Assembly (NCBI RefSeq): GCF_021129235.1
Contig: NZ_JAJOMA010000007.1
Location: 124,001 to 188,000 of the forward strand
Length of the DNA stretch: 64,000 nucleotides
Reading direction: 5' to 3'
From: Kineosporia mesophila
GTDB taxonomy: Bacteria > Actinomycetota > Actinomycetes > Actinomycetales > Kineosporiaceae
The notes under the pieces: generated by a model
What the model saw: only the letters and a program-made list of their open reading frames with translations
Told to the model about the DNA's origin: nothing
Databases searched by the model: none
Made by a program: the position numbers and the translations under genes
Shown here: positions 1 through 8,710 of the stretch, piece after piece
Position numbering within the stretch: position 1 is the first letter of the stretch
Layout: each line of letters begins with the position of its first letter

Positions 1-216
1 ATCGCCGAGCTGCGCAACCACGTGGCGAAGGAGATCGGCCCGATCGCCAAGCCGCGGCAGGTGATGGTGGTCAACGAGCTACCGAAGACCCGCTCCGGCA
101 AGATCATGCGCCGTCTGCTGCAGGACGTGGCCGAGAACCGCACTGTCGGCGACGTCACCACCCTGGCCGACTCGACGGTGATGGACCTGATCAAGAAGGG
201 CCTGCGCGCCGGGTAA
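1..216 (+). CDS. acsA: acetyl-CoA synthetase, C-terminal fragment
   Basis: The window opens inside this gene; 71 C-terminal residues are visible, in frame from base 1. Acetyl-CoA synthetase activates acetate to acetyl-CoA through an acetyl-adenylate in the cytoplasm. The fragment holds the small swinging domain, with the PKTRSGKIMRR motif whose Lys is the catalytic, acetylation-controlled residue of the family. The stop at 214-216 is followed closely by a palindromic element (223-265) that may end its transcript. The assignment rests on the motif and the usual end of the family; another acyl-CoA synthetase of the same branch is less likely. Confidence 0.88.
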   Translation: MAELRNHVAKEIGPIAKPRQVMVVNELPKTRSGKIMRRLLQDVAENRTVGDVTTLADSTVMDLIKKGLRAG

Positions 217-222
217 CCTCCT

Positions 223-265
223 GTGACCGGGCAAAGGTTCCCCCGGGGGAGCCTTTGCCCGATCA
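223..265. repeat. intergenic palindromic element A, probable terminator
   Basis: A 43-bp inverted repeat with arms GTGACCGGGCAAAGG and CCTTTGCCCGATCAC (one mismatch) around a C/G-rich loop. It is the shortest member of the family seen at 7479, 19957, 24101, 32452 and 42203. It lies directly after acsA and just before the next gene, so it could end the acsA transcript. Its right arm stops about 8 bp before the Shine-Dalgarno of the gene at 282. Confidence 0.6.
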
Positions 266-281
266 CGCCGAAGGAGAGTGA

Positions 282-689
282 ATGTCGCAGACTCCGGGTC
301 CCCGTGGACTCCTGCACCACGTCGAGCTCTGGGTGCCCGAGCTGTCCCGGGCAGTTGCCGAATGGGGCTGGCTGCTGGGTGAACTCGGCTACGAGCAGTT
401 CCAGGACTGGCCCGCCGGGCGCAGCTGGACCCAGCACGGCACCTATCTGGTGGTCGAGCAGAGCAAGGCCATGACACCGGACCGGCACGAGCGCCTGCGG
501 CCGGGCCTGAACCACCTGGCCTTCCACGCCGGCACCCGGGAACAGCTCGGCGACCTGGTGGCCCGGGCGCCGGAGCAGGGCTGGAAGCCTCTCTTCGGGG
601 AGAAGTACCCCTTCGCGGGCGGCCCCTCGCACTACGCCGGATACCTGGAGAACAGCGACGGTTTCGAGGTCGAACTGGTCGCTTCCTAG
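282..689 (+). CDS. VOC (glyoxalase/bleomycin-resistance fold) family protein
   Basis: A 135-residue protein with the vicinal-oxygen-chelate pattern: LLHHVELWVPELSRAVAEW at the N-terminus (HxxL-type metal or substrate His), a central LRPGLNHLAFHAG (second His), and a C-terminal YLENSDGFEVELVAS (Glu of the metal triad). It is the usual length for a single-module VOC protein. The AAGGAGAG Shine-Dalgarno at about 270-277 fixes the ATG at 282. Substrate cannot be told from sequence; these proteins include dioxygenases, isomerases and antibiotic-binding proteins. It follows acsA but is separated from it by a palindromic element. Confidence 0.75.
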   Translation: MSQTPGPRGLLHHVELWVPELSRAVAEWGWLLGELGYEQFQDWPAGRSWTQHGTYLVVEQSKAMTPDRHERLRPGLNHLAFHAGTREQLGDLVARAPEQGWKPLFGEKYPFAGGPSHYAGYLENSDGFEVELVAS

Positions 690-1477
690 CTGCCGGACTT
701 CTCCTCGAAGATCCACGCGGTGGAGTCGTTCTCGGTGTTCGACCAGGTGAGGGAGCGGCCGTTGGCGGCCAGGTAGGCCGTCATGGTCGACTCACTGACC
801 ACGGAGGAGATCGCGTAGGTGGTGCCGTCGTCCGACAGCGTCATCCGGAAGTGCTGCTTCTCGTCATCGTCGTCACAGATCTCCTGGCGGAAGTCGACCT
901 CTCCGTTCGTGACACAGATCAGGTCCGGTTCGCTGGTCGGATCACCCATTTCCCAGACATCTTTCGTGCCCGGCACCGGGATGAGCAGCATCTGCCCGGA
1001 GTAGCTGATCCACGTCTCCTTGCGGTTCGACTTGGTGAGGTCGAGCTTCTCGGTCTTCGGGCCGTACGTCAGCATCCGGCTTCCCGGGCCGGTGTTCGCC
1101 GCCCAGATCCAGTACTGCGTATTGCCCTTCGCCGGGCTGAGCCGGTCGGTGCGGGTGGGGATCTTCACCGTGCTGCCCGATGACGGCGTCGGGGTGCTGG
1201 AGGACGCGTCGGTACCGGTCGGTGTCGGGTTGACCGGGGACGAGGTGGCCGGGGCGGCGGGGACGATCCGCGTGCGGGTGCTCTCCTGGCTCACCCAGGC
1301 CGTTACCCCTCCGGCGATGAGCGCGACCACGGCGAAGGTACCGACCGCCAGCCGGGTGCGCTGCGCCCGGCGTTTACGGTCGCCGCGGCGACGCAGCTCG
1401 CCGGGGGACGGCAACTGCCCGGAGGACTGTGCGAGTCCGTCCAGGTCGCGCAGGCGCTGCTCCACTTCGTCCACCAT
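686..1477 (-). CDS. membrane-anchored partner of the ECF sigma factor (putative anti-sigma)
   Basis: 263 residues. The start is the ATG at 1475-1477, which overlaps the stop of the sigma factor gene (TAATG), implying coupled translation; the frame runs further upstream only inside the sigma gene. An N-terminal cytoplasmic part of about 48 residues rich in Arg is followed by one membrane segment (about 50-72, LAVGTFAVVALIAGGVTAWV), a Ser/Thr/Pro-rich linker and an extracytoplasmic domain with two Cys. This is the layout of an anti-sigma factor, but I see no HxxxCxxC zinc anti-sigma motif, so the role is inferred from position and topology. It meets the VOC gene tail to tail. Confidence 0.55.
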   Translation of the reverse strand: MVDEVEQRLRDLDGLAQSSGQLPSPGELRRRGDRKRRAQRTRLAVGTFAVVALIAGGVTAWVSQESTRTRIVPAAPATSSPVNPTPTGTDASSSTPTPSSGSTVKIPTRTDRLSPAKGNTQYWIWAANTGPGSRMLTYGPKTEKLDLTKSNRKETWISYSGQMLLIPVPGTKDVWEMGDPTSEPDLICVTNGEVDFRQEICDDDDEKQHFRMTLSDDGTTYAISSVVSESTMTAYLAANGRSLTWSNTENDSTAWIFEEKSGS

Positions 1478-1983
1478 TACTCGCTTCTCCCGCCGTAGGC
1501 CGAGGAGGCGGACTCCCCGAGCTCGTTCTTCAGGGCCGCGCGGCCCCGCGACAGCCACGACTTCACGGTGCTCTCGTTGGCCTTCATCTCCCGGGCCACC
1601 TCGCGCACGGGCAGGTCGGCGATGAAGTGCAGCACCAGGGCCTGGCGCTGTTTGGCCGGCACCTTCTGCAGGGCCTGCACCAGCATCACCCGGGCGGGGT
1701 CGGGGGCCGTGGCCAGCGGGTCGGAATGCTGGTCGCGGCGATGCGCCAGCAACCGGTTCCGGGCCTTGCGCCAGTTGCTCACCGCCACCCGCAGGGCCAC
1801 CGTGCGCACCCAGGCCTCCGGCGAGCCGTACTTCTGCAGGCTCGGCCAGCGCTGCCAGGCCCGGGCGTAGGCCTCGGCGACGGCGTCCTCCGCGGCGCTC
1901 AGGTCGCCCGTCATCACGTAGACCTGGCCGAGCAGCTTCCGGGAGGAACCGGCGTAGAAGTCGTCGAAGTCGGCGTCGTTCAT
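1477..1983 (-). CDS. ECF RNA polymerase sigma factor (SigE/SACE family)
   Basis: 168 residues with region 2 (FYAGSSRKLLGQVYVMTGDLSAAEDAVAEAYARAWQRW, about 9-46) and region 4 (VPAKQRQALVLHFIADLPVREVAREM followed by the recognition helix NESTVKSWLSRGRAALK, about 108-152), as in short group 4 sigma factors of actinobacteria. It directs RNA polymerase to a small stress regulon, usually including its own promoter. It is the first gene of a two-gene unit with the membrane protein at 686-1477, its likely regulator. The signal sensed is unknown. Confidence 0.88.
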   Translation of the reverse strand: MNDADFDDFYAGSSRKLLGQVYVMTGDLSAAEDAVAEAYARAWQRWPSLQKYGSPEAWVRTVALRVAVSNWRKARNRLLAHRRDQHSDPLATAPDPARVMLVQALQKVPAKQRQALVLHFIADLPVREVAREMKANESTVKSWLSRGRAALKNELGESASSAYGGRSE

Positions 1984-2117
1984 CCGGTCACCTCACCCCT
2001 CGGCCGGCCGGCGCGTTGGCATTCACACCGGCAAACACGTGCGACCGGGCCGCCCGGTTGCAGTTCTTCTGAGAAAATCACCTGATGGACGCGGACCCGC
2101 ACCTTTTCGGGTGGGGG

Positions 2118-3101
2118 TCAGCGTAGCCGCGCGAGGGCGGCCTGTCCCGATTCGGTGAGCCGCCGGACCCGGGAGAGCGGCACCGGGCAGGTGACCTCGA
2201 ACAGGTCGGCCCGCTCGCGCGCGGCCAGCAGGTAGTCGTCGCTGGTGCGTAGTTCGTCGACCAGGTTCAGCTCGAGAGCATCGCTGCCGTACCAGTACTC
2301 ACCAGTGGCGACCCGCTCCAGCTCGATGCCGGGGCGCTGCTCGACCACGAAAGTCTTGAACAGGTCGTGGATCTCGTTGACCTGCTCGGTGACCTTGGCC
2401 CGGTCCTCGTCGGTGTTGCGGCCGAACATCGTCACGGTGCGCTTGAACTCGCCGCCGGTGAACTGCTCGACCTCGACCCCGAGCCGGTCGAGCAGCCGGT
2501 GGAAGTTGGGGATCTGCGAAACCACGCCGATCGATCCGATGATCGCGAACGGTGCGGCCACGATGCGGTCGGCCACGCAGGCCATCATGTAGCCGCCCGA
2601 CGCCGCGACGGTGTCGACGCAGACGGTGAGCGGGATGTCGCGGTGCCGCACACGCTGCAACTGCGAGGCGGCCAGGCCCTGGTCGTTGACCGTGCCACCC
2701 GGATTGGTCAGGCGCAGCACCACCTCGTCGGCCGGGGTGGCCAGGCTGAGCACGGCCGTGATCTCTTCCCGCAGGCCACTCACCCGGGAGGCGCGCAGAT
2801 CGCCGTGGAAGTCGAGCACGAACACCCGGGGCCGGGCCGGGATCTTCCCCCGGGCGGCCAGCTTGCGCTGCGACTTCTGCACCCGGCGCCGCTCGCGCAG
2901 TGCCCTCTTCGGGAGTACCGCCTCGGCGAGCTTGTCCCGCAGGTGGTCGTAGTGGTCGCCGATGTTCTTCACCCGCAGCCGGGACTGGGGTTTTCTCGGG
3001 GCGGCGAGCCGGGCCACCCCCACCACGAGAGCTCCCAGCAGCGCGACCACGGTCACGCCCTCGGCCAGGAACAACAGATAGTCCGTCAAGGCGTGCCGCA
3101 T
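2118..3101 (-). CDS. S49 family serine peptidase (SohB/SppA-like)
   Basis: 327 residues from the ATG at 3099-3101 (the frame stays open upstream but that stretch is non-coding in character). One N-terminal membrane segment (about 10-33) anchors a peptidase domain. The S49 Ser/Lys dyad is visible: Ser168 in DTVAASGGYMMA and Lys220 in TGGEFKRTVTMFG. RVFVLDFHGDLRAS matches the first strand of the fold. The family cleaves signal peptides or damaged membrane proteins within the membrane. Single-domain length matches SohB rather than the double-domain SppA. A Crp-like site lies about 80 bp upstream. Confidence 0.8.
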   Translation of the reverse strand: MRHALTDYLLFLAEGVTVVALLGALVVGVARLAAPRKPQSRLRVKNIGDHYDHLRDKLAEAVLPKRALRERRRVQKSQRKLAARGKIPARPRVFVLDFHGDLRASRVSGLREEITAVLSLATPADEVVLRLTNPGGTVNDQGLAASQLQRVRHRDIPLTVCVDTVAASGGYMMACVADRIVAAPFAIIGSIGVVSQIPNFHRLLDRLGVEVEQFTGGEFKRTVTMFGRNTDEDRAKVTEQVNEIHDLFKTFVVEQRPGIELERVATGEYWYGSDALELNLVDELRTSDDYLLAARERADLFEVTCPVPLSRVRRLTESGQAALARLR

Positions 3102-3178
3102 GCTCCACTTTAAACCGCCAGGTGACGGGTGGGACGGTGATTCACGGGGCCGCCGGGGAAAGGCCCGGGGAAATTGAC

Positions 3179-3194
3179 CGTGATCCGGGTCACA
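3179..3194. promoter_or_regulatory. possible Crp/GlxR-type site
   Basis: CGTGATCCGGGTCACA matches the TGTGA-N6-TCACA consensus of Crp-family regulators at nine of ten defined positions. It lies 78 bp upstream of the S49 peptidase start and 320 bp from the divergent TetR gene. The rest of the 413-bp gap (3102-3514) has no gene; a weak inverted repeat GGTATG...CATACC sits at about 3358-3386 nearer the TetR gene. Confidence 0.35.
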
Positions 3195-3514
3195 CCGCCA
3201 CTGGGTCTGGACGATTGTCAAGAATTCTTCTGGCCAGATGTCCAGCAATTCTGCCGAAGTTCATTGTGCCGCACTATTTCCGGTGAGCGAAAGCAGCTTT
3301 CGGCAAAGCCCGGGGATTCACCCTCCGGGTGATTTCCGGGAACCGCGGGACGCCAGGGGTATGAAGAAGGGGTAAAACCCATACCGTTCGCCGCTTCCAG
3401 CCGGTCGGAGGAGGGGACGGGGCGGCGGGCCGGGGTGCTGCGGCGCCGCTATCGTGCGGGTCGACGGCTGGATCGACGTACGGACGCGAGCGACGAGATC
3501 CCACGGGGGAGAGT

Positions 3515-4183
3515 GTGGCTGAGCCAACGGGGCAATTCGTGGCAGCCGGTGACGAAAGACCGGCACGCCACGAAGGCCGGGGCCGCGGAAGTGGAAAATT
3601 CGAGCAGCGGCGCACCGAACTCGCCGACGCTGCGCTGAAAACTCTGTCGGAACTGGGATATGCCCGCACCAGTCTGCGGGAGATAGCTCAGAATTCCGAG
3701 TTCTCGCACGGCGTGCTGCATTACTACTTCATCGACAAGGTCGATCTGATCACCCAGTGCGTGCGCCAGTACAAGAAGCGCTGCATGTGCCGGTACGACG
3801 ACATCGTCGACACCGCCACCACCGGGTCACAGTTGCGGCACGACTTCGCCCTGGCGATGGCCGAGTCGATGGTGCAGGACTCCGATCTGCACCGGCTCTG
3901 GTACGACCTGCGCTCGCAGTCGATGTTCGACGACGCGTTCCGCGCCGACGTCGGCGCGATCGATACCGGATTGCAAGACATGACCTGGCGCGTCGCGACC
4001 CGCATCAGCCAACTTGCCGCGGTGCCGCTGCCGTTCGGCGCCGACGTGATCTACGGCCTGCTGGACGGCCTGTTCCAGCAGGCACTGCTACGACACTGTG
4101 GCGGCGATGCAACGGCGTCCGACTACCTGATCGGTGCCATCGACGAGGTGATGGCGAGGTTCATGCCGCTGGCGCCGGTTTGA
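3515..4183 (+). CDS. TetR family transcriptional regulator (BetI-like)
   Basis: 222 residues from a GTG start with GGGGGAG just upstream (about 3505-3511). A polar N-terminal tail of about 28 residues precedes the TetR DNA-binding domain (about 30-82: RRTELADAALKTLSELGYARTSLREIAQNSEFSHGVLHYYFIDKVDL). The HGVLHYYF helix and following region resemble BetI-type repressors, which fits an organism that handles choline, but the betaine genes lie 5 kb or more away. The C-terminal ligand domain is divergent, so the ligand is unknown. It precedes the aldo/keto reductase gene by only 16 bp and may be co-transcribed with it. Confidence 0.8.
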   Translation: MAEPTGQFVAAGDERPARHEGRGRGSGKFEQRRTELADAALKTLSELGYARTSLREIAQNSEFSHGVLHYYFIDKVDLITQCVRQYKKRCMCRYDDIVDTATTGSQLRHDFALAMAESMVQDSDLHRLWYDLRSQSMFDDAFRADVGAIDTGLQDMTWRVATRISQLAAVPLPFGADVIYGLLDGLFQQALLRHCGGDATASDYLIGAIDEVMARFMPLAPV

Positions 4184-4199
4184 GCTGGAGGCCCTATCG

Positions 4200-5198
4200 T
4201 TGCGGGCTATGGAGAAACGGACCCTGGGCCGGACCGGCCGCAGTGTGGGAGTCATCGGGCTGGGAGCCTGGCAGCTCGGTGCCGACTGGGGTTCGGTGAG
4301 CACGCAGGACGCGCTGGCCACCCTGCACGCCGCCGTCGCGGCCGGTGTGACCTTCATCGACACCGCCGACGTCTACGGCGACGGGCGCAGTGAGAAGGTC
4401 ATCGGCAAGCTGCTGAAAGAGCTGCCCGACGCCGGGCTGACGGTCGCCACCAAGCTGGGCCGACGCGCTCAGCCCTTCGAGCCGGCCTCGTTCACCAAGG
4501 ACAACATGAAGGCGTGGGTCGACCGCAGCCGGTCGAACCTCGGCGTCGACACGCTGGACCTGGTGCAGCTGCACTGCCCACCGACCCCGGTCTACTCGAC
4601 GGACAAGGTCTACGACGCGCTCGACTCGATGGTGGCGAAGGGCCGGATCGCGGCCTACGGCGTCAGCGTCGAGACCTGCGCCGAGGCCGTCACCGCGATC
4701 GCCCGCCCGAACGTGGCGAGCGTGCAGATCATCCTCAACCCGCTGCGGCAGAAGCCGCTGGAGCAGGTGCTGCCCGCCGCCGAGGCCGCCGGCGTCGGCA
4801 TCATCGCCCGGGTTCCCCTGGCCAGCGGCCTGCTGTCCGGCCGCTACAGCGAAGACACGGTCTTCGCCGACGACGACCACCGCACCTTCAACCGCTCCGG
4901 TGAGGCGTTCGACGTCGGCGAGACCTTCGCCGGCGTTCCCTTCCGGGCCGGGGTGCGTGCGGTTCGCCGCCTGCAGCAGCAGCTTCCGGACGACGAGGGC
5001 ACGCTCGCCCAGACCGCCCTGCGCTGGATCCTCGACCAGCCGGGCGTCACCACGGTGATCCCGGGCGCCCGTTCACCCGAGCAGGCCCGGGCCAACGCCG
5101 CCGCCGCCGAGCTGCCCGAGCTCAGCGACGACGTGCGCGGCGTGATCCGGCGGGTCTACGACGAGGACATCCGTCCCCTGGTGCACAACCGCTGGTAA
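4200..5198 (+). CDS. aldo/keto reductase
   Basis: 332 residues from TTG at 4200, or 329 from ATG at 4209. A GGAGG at 4187-4191 gives ideal spacing for the TTG, while the family usually begins near the ATG (MEKRTLGRTG), so the start is open. The AKR tetrad is present: Asp and Tyr in FIDTADVYGDG, Lys in VATKLG, His in LVQLHCPP. The C-terminal PGARSPEQARANA segment is the NADPH phosphate-binding region. It reduces a carbonyl with NADPH; substrate unknown. It lies just after the TetR gene and runs tail to tail (5-bp gap) with another AKR. Confidence 0.88.
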   Translation: MRAMEKRTLGRTGRSVGVIGLGAWQLGADWGSVSTQDALATLHAAVAAGVTFIDTADVYGDGRSEKVIGKLLKELPDAGLTVATKLGRRAQPFEPASFTKDNMKAWVDRSRSNLGVDTLDLVQLHCPPTPVYSTDKVYDALDSMVAKGRIAAYGVSVETCAEAVTAIARPNVASVQIILNPLRQKPLEQVLPAAEAAGVGIIARVPLASGLLSGRYSEDTVFADDDHRTFNRSGEAFDVGETFAGVPFRAGVRAVRRLQQQLPDDEGTLAQTALRWILDQPGVTTVIPGARSPEQARANAAAAELPELSDDVRGVIRRVYDEDIRPLVHNRW

Positions 5199-5203
5199 AG
5201 CTC

Positions 5204-6115
5204 TCAGGCCGAGGCCGTGGTGAGTTCGTCCACCTCGGCCTCGGTCAGTTCCACCTGCTCCGTGAGGGCCGGAAGCTGTTCCACCGTGCGGGCACTCGCG
5301 ATCGGGGCGAGCACGTTCGGGCGGTTCCGCAGCCAGGCCAGAGCAATGGTGGTGAGCTGCGCCCCGTGCGCCGCCGCCACCCGGTCGAGTGCGTCGAGCA
5401 CCCGGAAACCCCGCTCGTCCAGGTAGTTCCCGGCCCGGTCGCCGCGCTCGCGGCCGGCCACGTCGTCCACCGTGCGGTACTTGCCGGTGAGGAAGCCACT
5501 GGCCAGCGAGTAGTAGGGGAAGACCGCCAGGTCTTCCTTGGCCACCAGTGCGGCCAGCTCGCCCTCGACGATGTCGCGCTCGACCAGGTTGTAGTGCGGC
5601 TGCAGGGCCACGTACCGGGCCACGCCCAGGTCATCGGCGATGCGCAGGGAACTCTCCAGCCGTTCGGCGGTGAAGTTCGACGCCGCCAGGTAACGCACCT
5701 TGCCCTCGCTGACGAGCTCGCCGAAGGCCGCCACGGTCTCTTCCTGGGGCGCGTCCGGGTCGTCGTAGTGCGCGTAGTACAGGTCGATGTAATCGGTCTG
5801 CAGGCGCCGCAGCGAGGCCTCGACGCTCTCGCGGATGCTGTCGCGGGTGAGCCCCTTCAGCTTGGTCGCGATCACCACGTCGTCCCGGCGCCCACGCCGG
5901 GCCAGCCAGTTACCGATGATCGTCTCGGACTCCCCTCCCACGTTGCCCGGCACCCAGTGCGAGTAGCCCTCCGCCGTGTCGATGAAGTTGCCCCCGGCCT
6001 CGGTGTACGCGTCGAGCACGGCGAATGACCGCTGCTCGTCGGCGGTCCAGCCGAAGACGTTCCCCCCGAGGCAGAGCGGGAAGACATCGAGGTCGGTGCG
6101 GGGAATCAGGGACAC
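5204..6115 (-). CDS. aldo/keto reductase (second, AKR11/YajO-like)
   Basis: 303 residues starting at GTG (6113-6115) with AGGAGG seven bases upstream. AKR tetrad: FIDTAEGYSHW (Asp, Tyr), ATKLKG (Lys), YYAHYDDPD (His). VAPIASARTVEQLPAL is the cofactor-binding C-terminus. The reading frame is open without a stop from the preceding AraC gene, so automatic translation gives a chimaeric 613-residue protein; the GTG with its strong Shine-Dalgarno marks the real start. The AraC-type regulator just upstream would be its natural controller, but that gene is frameshifted. Confidence 0.85.
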   Translation of the reverse strand: MSLIPRTDLDVFPLCLGGNVFGWTADEQRSFAVLDAYTEAGGNFIDTAEGYSHWVPGNVGGESETIIGNWLARRGRRDDVVIATKLKGLTRDSIRESVEASLRRLQTDYIDLYYAHYDDPDAPQEETVAAFGELVSEGKVRYLAASNFTAERLESSLRIADDLGVARYVALQPHYNLVERDIVEGELAALVAKEDLAVFPYYSLASGFLTGKYRTVDDVAGRERGDRAGNYLDERGFRVLDALDRVAAAHGAQLTTIALAWLRNRPNVLAPIASARTVEQLPALTEQVELTEAEVDELTTASA

Positions 6116-6173
6116 GGGGGAACCTCCTGGGCGGGCGACGACTACCGGTAGCGACAACGCATCACCCACGACG

Positions 6174-6973
6174 TCATTCCCGCCCCGCCGAAGCTGTGAA
6201 CCGGCCCGGCGTGGTGCCCAGCATCCGCCGGAAGTGCCGGGCCAGGTGCGACTGGTCGTAGAACCCCGCCAGCACCGCCACCCGGGCCGGGGGCTCACCG
6301 GAAGCAGAAGCCCGCGCGCCTTCTCCACCCGCCGCCCGGTCAGGTACAGGTGCGGTGGCATGCCGAACTCGCGGGTGAACGACCGCACCAGGTGGGTCGG
6401 GTCGCGGTGCAGGGTCCGGGCCGCATCCTCCAGTGAGATGCCCTCCACCACGTGGTCTTCCAGGAGGTCGCGGAGGTCGTGGGCGAGGCCGGCCCGGTGC
6501 TCGGGACGCTCCGGGGGCGAGCCCAGCATCTCCTGCACGCGCTCGCGGATCAGGGCCAGGCGGCTGGCGGCCTCCAGGTCCTCCGTGCGGCGCCCCAGCA
6601 CCACGTTCAGCTGGTGCACGCGCAGTCGCAGCACCGGATCGTGCAGGGAGGGCTGCCGGAGCGCGGCATCCACGAGGGCGGGGCCGAACTGGGTCTCGTC
6701 CAGGTAGAGCACCCGCTTGCGGAAGCCACCGGGCCCGGCGGCCCGCCCGTCGTGCGGCACTCCCGGCGGCAGCACGGTGACCGTGCTGGTCAGGGCTCCG
6801 TGCTCGTGGCGGGCGAGGTGGTAGCGCACCGCCCCGGAGTCGATGAGCATGAGGATCCACGCGTCGTGCGCGTGCATCGGGTAGGCGTGCTGGTGGAAGC
6901 GGGCATGCAGCACTTCCCGGACACCACTCAGGCCCGGTTGCCACGCCGTGAGCTCCGGCGCCTCGTCCGCCAT
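6174..6973 (-). pseudogene. AraC family regulator with a frameshift near its C-terminus
   Basis: From the ATG at 6971-6973 one frame gives an AraC N-terminal cupin domain (HAYPMHAHDAWILMLIDSGAVRYHL, VTVLPPGVPHDGR) and the first helix-turn-helix (ISLEDAARTLHRDPTHLVRSFTREFGMPPHLYL). At RRVEKARGLLL (about 6298-6310) the AraC signature jumps to another frame, which continues GEPPARVAVLAGFYDQSHLARHFRRMLGTTPGRF to a stop at 6174. One missing base near 6300 explains this. It is either a recent inactivating deletion or a sequencing error; the intact product would be about 266 residues. Confidence 0.72.
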
Positions 6974-7023
6974 GTCAAGAACGTACAAGAGCCTGCTGGA
7001 GGACGCGGGGCACCATCGGTCGC

Positions 7024-7458
7024 GTGAGTACAGCAGAACTGGCACCCATCCGTTTCGACACCAAGATCGCGGTGCTCCTGCGCGACGACCTGGCCCCCTG
7101 GCAGCGCCTCAACGTGTGTGCCTTCCTGGTCAGCGGCATCACCGCGGGCCAGCCCCACCTGATCGGTGAGCCCTACGAGGACGCCGACGGCACCGGCTAC
7201 CTGGGCATGCTGCGCCAGCCCGTGCTGGTGTTCCAGGGGTCGAAGGACGTGATCACCGCGGCGCACGGAAAGGCCCTGGGCCGCGAGCTCCCGATGTCGA
7301 TCTTCACGACCGACCTGTTCGCCTCGGGTAACGACCGCGACAACCGCGCCGCCGTGGCCGCCGTGCCCCGGGCCGAGCTCGATCTGGTCGGGATCGCCGT
7401 GCACGGCCCGAAGAACGCGGTCGACAAGGTGCTCAAGGGTGCGGTCATGCACCCCTGA
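7024..7458 (+). CDS. DUF2000 family protein
   Basis: 144 residues from GTG 7024 (start chosen by the family's usual N-terminus; alternative starts are lacking). It reads RFDTKIAVLLRDDLAPWQRLNVCAFLVSGI near the start and ends with DLVGIAVHGPKNAVDKVLKG, the pattern of small DUF2000 proteins, which have a peptidyl-tRNA hydrolase II-like fold but no assigned reaction. It diverges from the AraC gene across 50 bp and is followed by palindromic element B. Confidence 0.7.
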   Translation: MSTAELAPIRFDTKIAVLLRDDLAPWQRLNVCAFLVSGITAGQPHLIGEPYEDADGTGYLGMLRQPVLVFQGSKDVITAAHGKALGRELPMSIFTTDLFASGNDRDNRAAVAAVPRAELDLVGIAVHGPKNAVDKVLKGAVMHP

Positions 7459-7478
7459 CCGAAGAGCCCCGACCTGCT

Positions 7479-7538
7479 CGTGATCAGGCAATCCCCCAGC
7501 CTTCGGCCGGGAGGTCCGGGGAAGTTTGCAGGATCACG
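7479..7538. repeat. intergenic palindromic element B
   Basis: A 60-bp element beginning CGTGATCAGGCAA and ending TTTGCAGGATCACG. Its centre contains CCCCAGCCTTCGGCCGGGAG, which is repeated almost exactly in element E (32452-32522). It lies between convergent genes (DUF2000 and the GGDEF gene), a position suited to a bidirectional terminator. Confidence 0.65.
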
Positions 7539-7554
7539 CACAGGGTGGAGCGGG

Positions 7555-8679
7555 TCACGGACGGCTGGGTGGGGGTTTATGGACGAGGAGGGGCGTTGGG
7601 GTTGCCGCCTCCGGTGGGGGGTTGAGGGAGGCGGTGCGGGTCGGCCCGACCTGCCCGCGCCCGGCGTGCTTGGCCGCGTACAGCGAGGCGTCCGCGGCCG
7701 AGTACAGATCGCGCAGCGGCATCGGGCCGGGATCGCTGTGTCCCACCCCCACGCTGATCCCGAGGGTCAGGTCCGCCCCGGTGCTCATCGGCAGGGGGTG
7801 GCTCAGCACGCGGGCCAGCAGGGTCCGGGCCCACTCCTGCGCCGTGTGGGCGGTGCACCGGGTCAGCAGCACCGCCATCTCGTCCCCGCCGAGCCGGGCG
7901 ACCACCACGTCCGGCCCGGCGTCGTGGCGCAGCAGCGCGGCCAGGTGCACCAGGGCGTCGTCCCCGACCGGATGGCCGTAGGTGTCGTTGATGGCCTTGA
8001 AATGGTCCAGATCCAGCAGCACCAGAGCCGTCCCCCGGGCGTCACCGCCCTGCCGGGGGACCAGCGGCATCAGCGCCTGGTGCATGGCCTCGTCCAGCAC
8101 CCGCCGGGTGACCAGCCCGGTGAGCGGATCGCGGGAGGCCTGGGCCTTGAGCATGGCGACCAGCCGGTCGTGCCGCTGGGCTCCGAGCAGCAGGATGCCG
8201 GTGATCAGGCCGATCACCAGGGACACGTCGAACCAGTCGTACACGCCGCCACCGTCCGGCCGCAGCACCGCGACGGTCAGGGCGACGCCGAACATGCAGA
8301 ACACGGCCACGATCAGCGCGCCCAGGGATCTCAGGTGCGTGGCCGCGAACAGGGCAGGCAGGCAGAACATCACCTGAGCCCCCGCCGAAGCGTCCCGGGT
8401 GGCGATGTTCAGCGTCACCACGCTGACGATGCCCAGGAGCGGGGCGAGGATGAGGAGAGCACCCCGCACGGCCTCGGGAAGACGCCTGATCGTCAGGACG
8501 CCGGCCAGGGCGATGGAGATGACGGGCGAGCCGATCATCATGGTCCGCTGAGTCGCCGGCCCGGGCAGCCCGATACTGGAGACCGGGATCGCGGCGGCCG
8601 AGAGCAGGAGGATCCAGCTCGCGGTCCGCGCCGCGGCCCTCGGATTCCGGGCGCCGAGTCCCGAACGCGCCCAGTTCAC
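7555..8679 (-). CDS. membrane GGDEF protein, putative diguanylate cyclase
   Basis: 374 residues. About five membrane helices (about 20-165) form an N-terminal sensor-like part of no known family, followed by a GGDEF domain (about 182-350). Substrate and metal residues are visible: DPLTGLVTRRVLDEAM, LDLDHFKAINDTYGHPVGDDAL and the active-site loop GGDEM at 264-268 (Met for Phe, a tolerated change). The RxxD product-inhibition site is degenerate, reading AGPD. It would make c-di-GMP from two GTP at the membrane, probably without product inhibition. The last 25 residues are Pro-rich. Confidence 0.82.
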   Translation of the reverse strand: MNWARSGLGARNPRAAARTASWILLLSAAAIPVSSIGLPGPATQRTMMIGSPVISIALAGVLTIRRLPEAVRGALLILAPLLGIVSVVTLNIATRDASAGAQVMFCLPALFAATHLRSLGALIVAVFCMFGVALTVAVLRPDGGGVYDWFDVSLVIGLITGILLLGAQRHDRLVAMLKAQASRDPLTGLVTRRVLDEAMHQALMPLVPRQGGDARGTALVLLDLDHFKAINDTYGHPVGDDALVHLAALLRHDAGPDVVVARLGGDEMAVLLTRCTAHTAQEWARTLLARVLSHPLPMSTGADLTLGISVGVGHSDPGPMPLRDLYSAADASLYAAKHAGRGQVGPTRTASLNPPPEAATPTPLLVHKPPPSRP

Positions 8680-8710
8680 ACCTCCTCGTCGGTCGCCGCG
8701 CCCCCGGACT

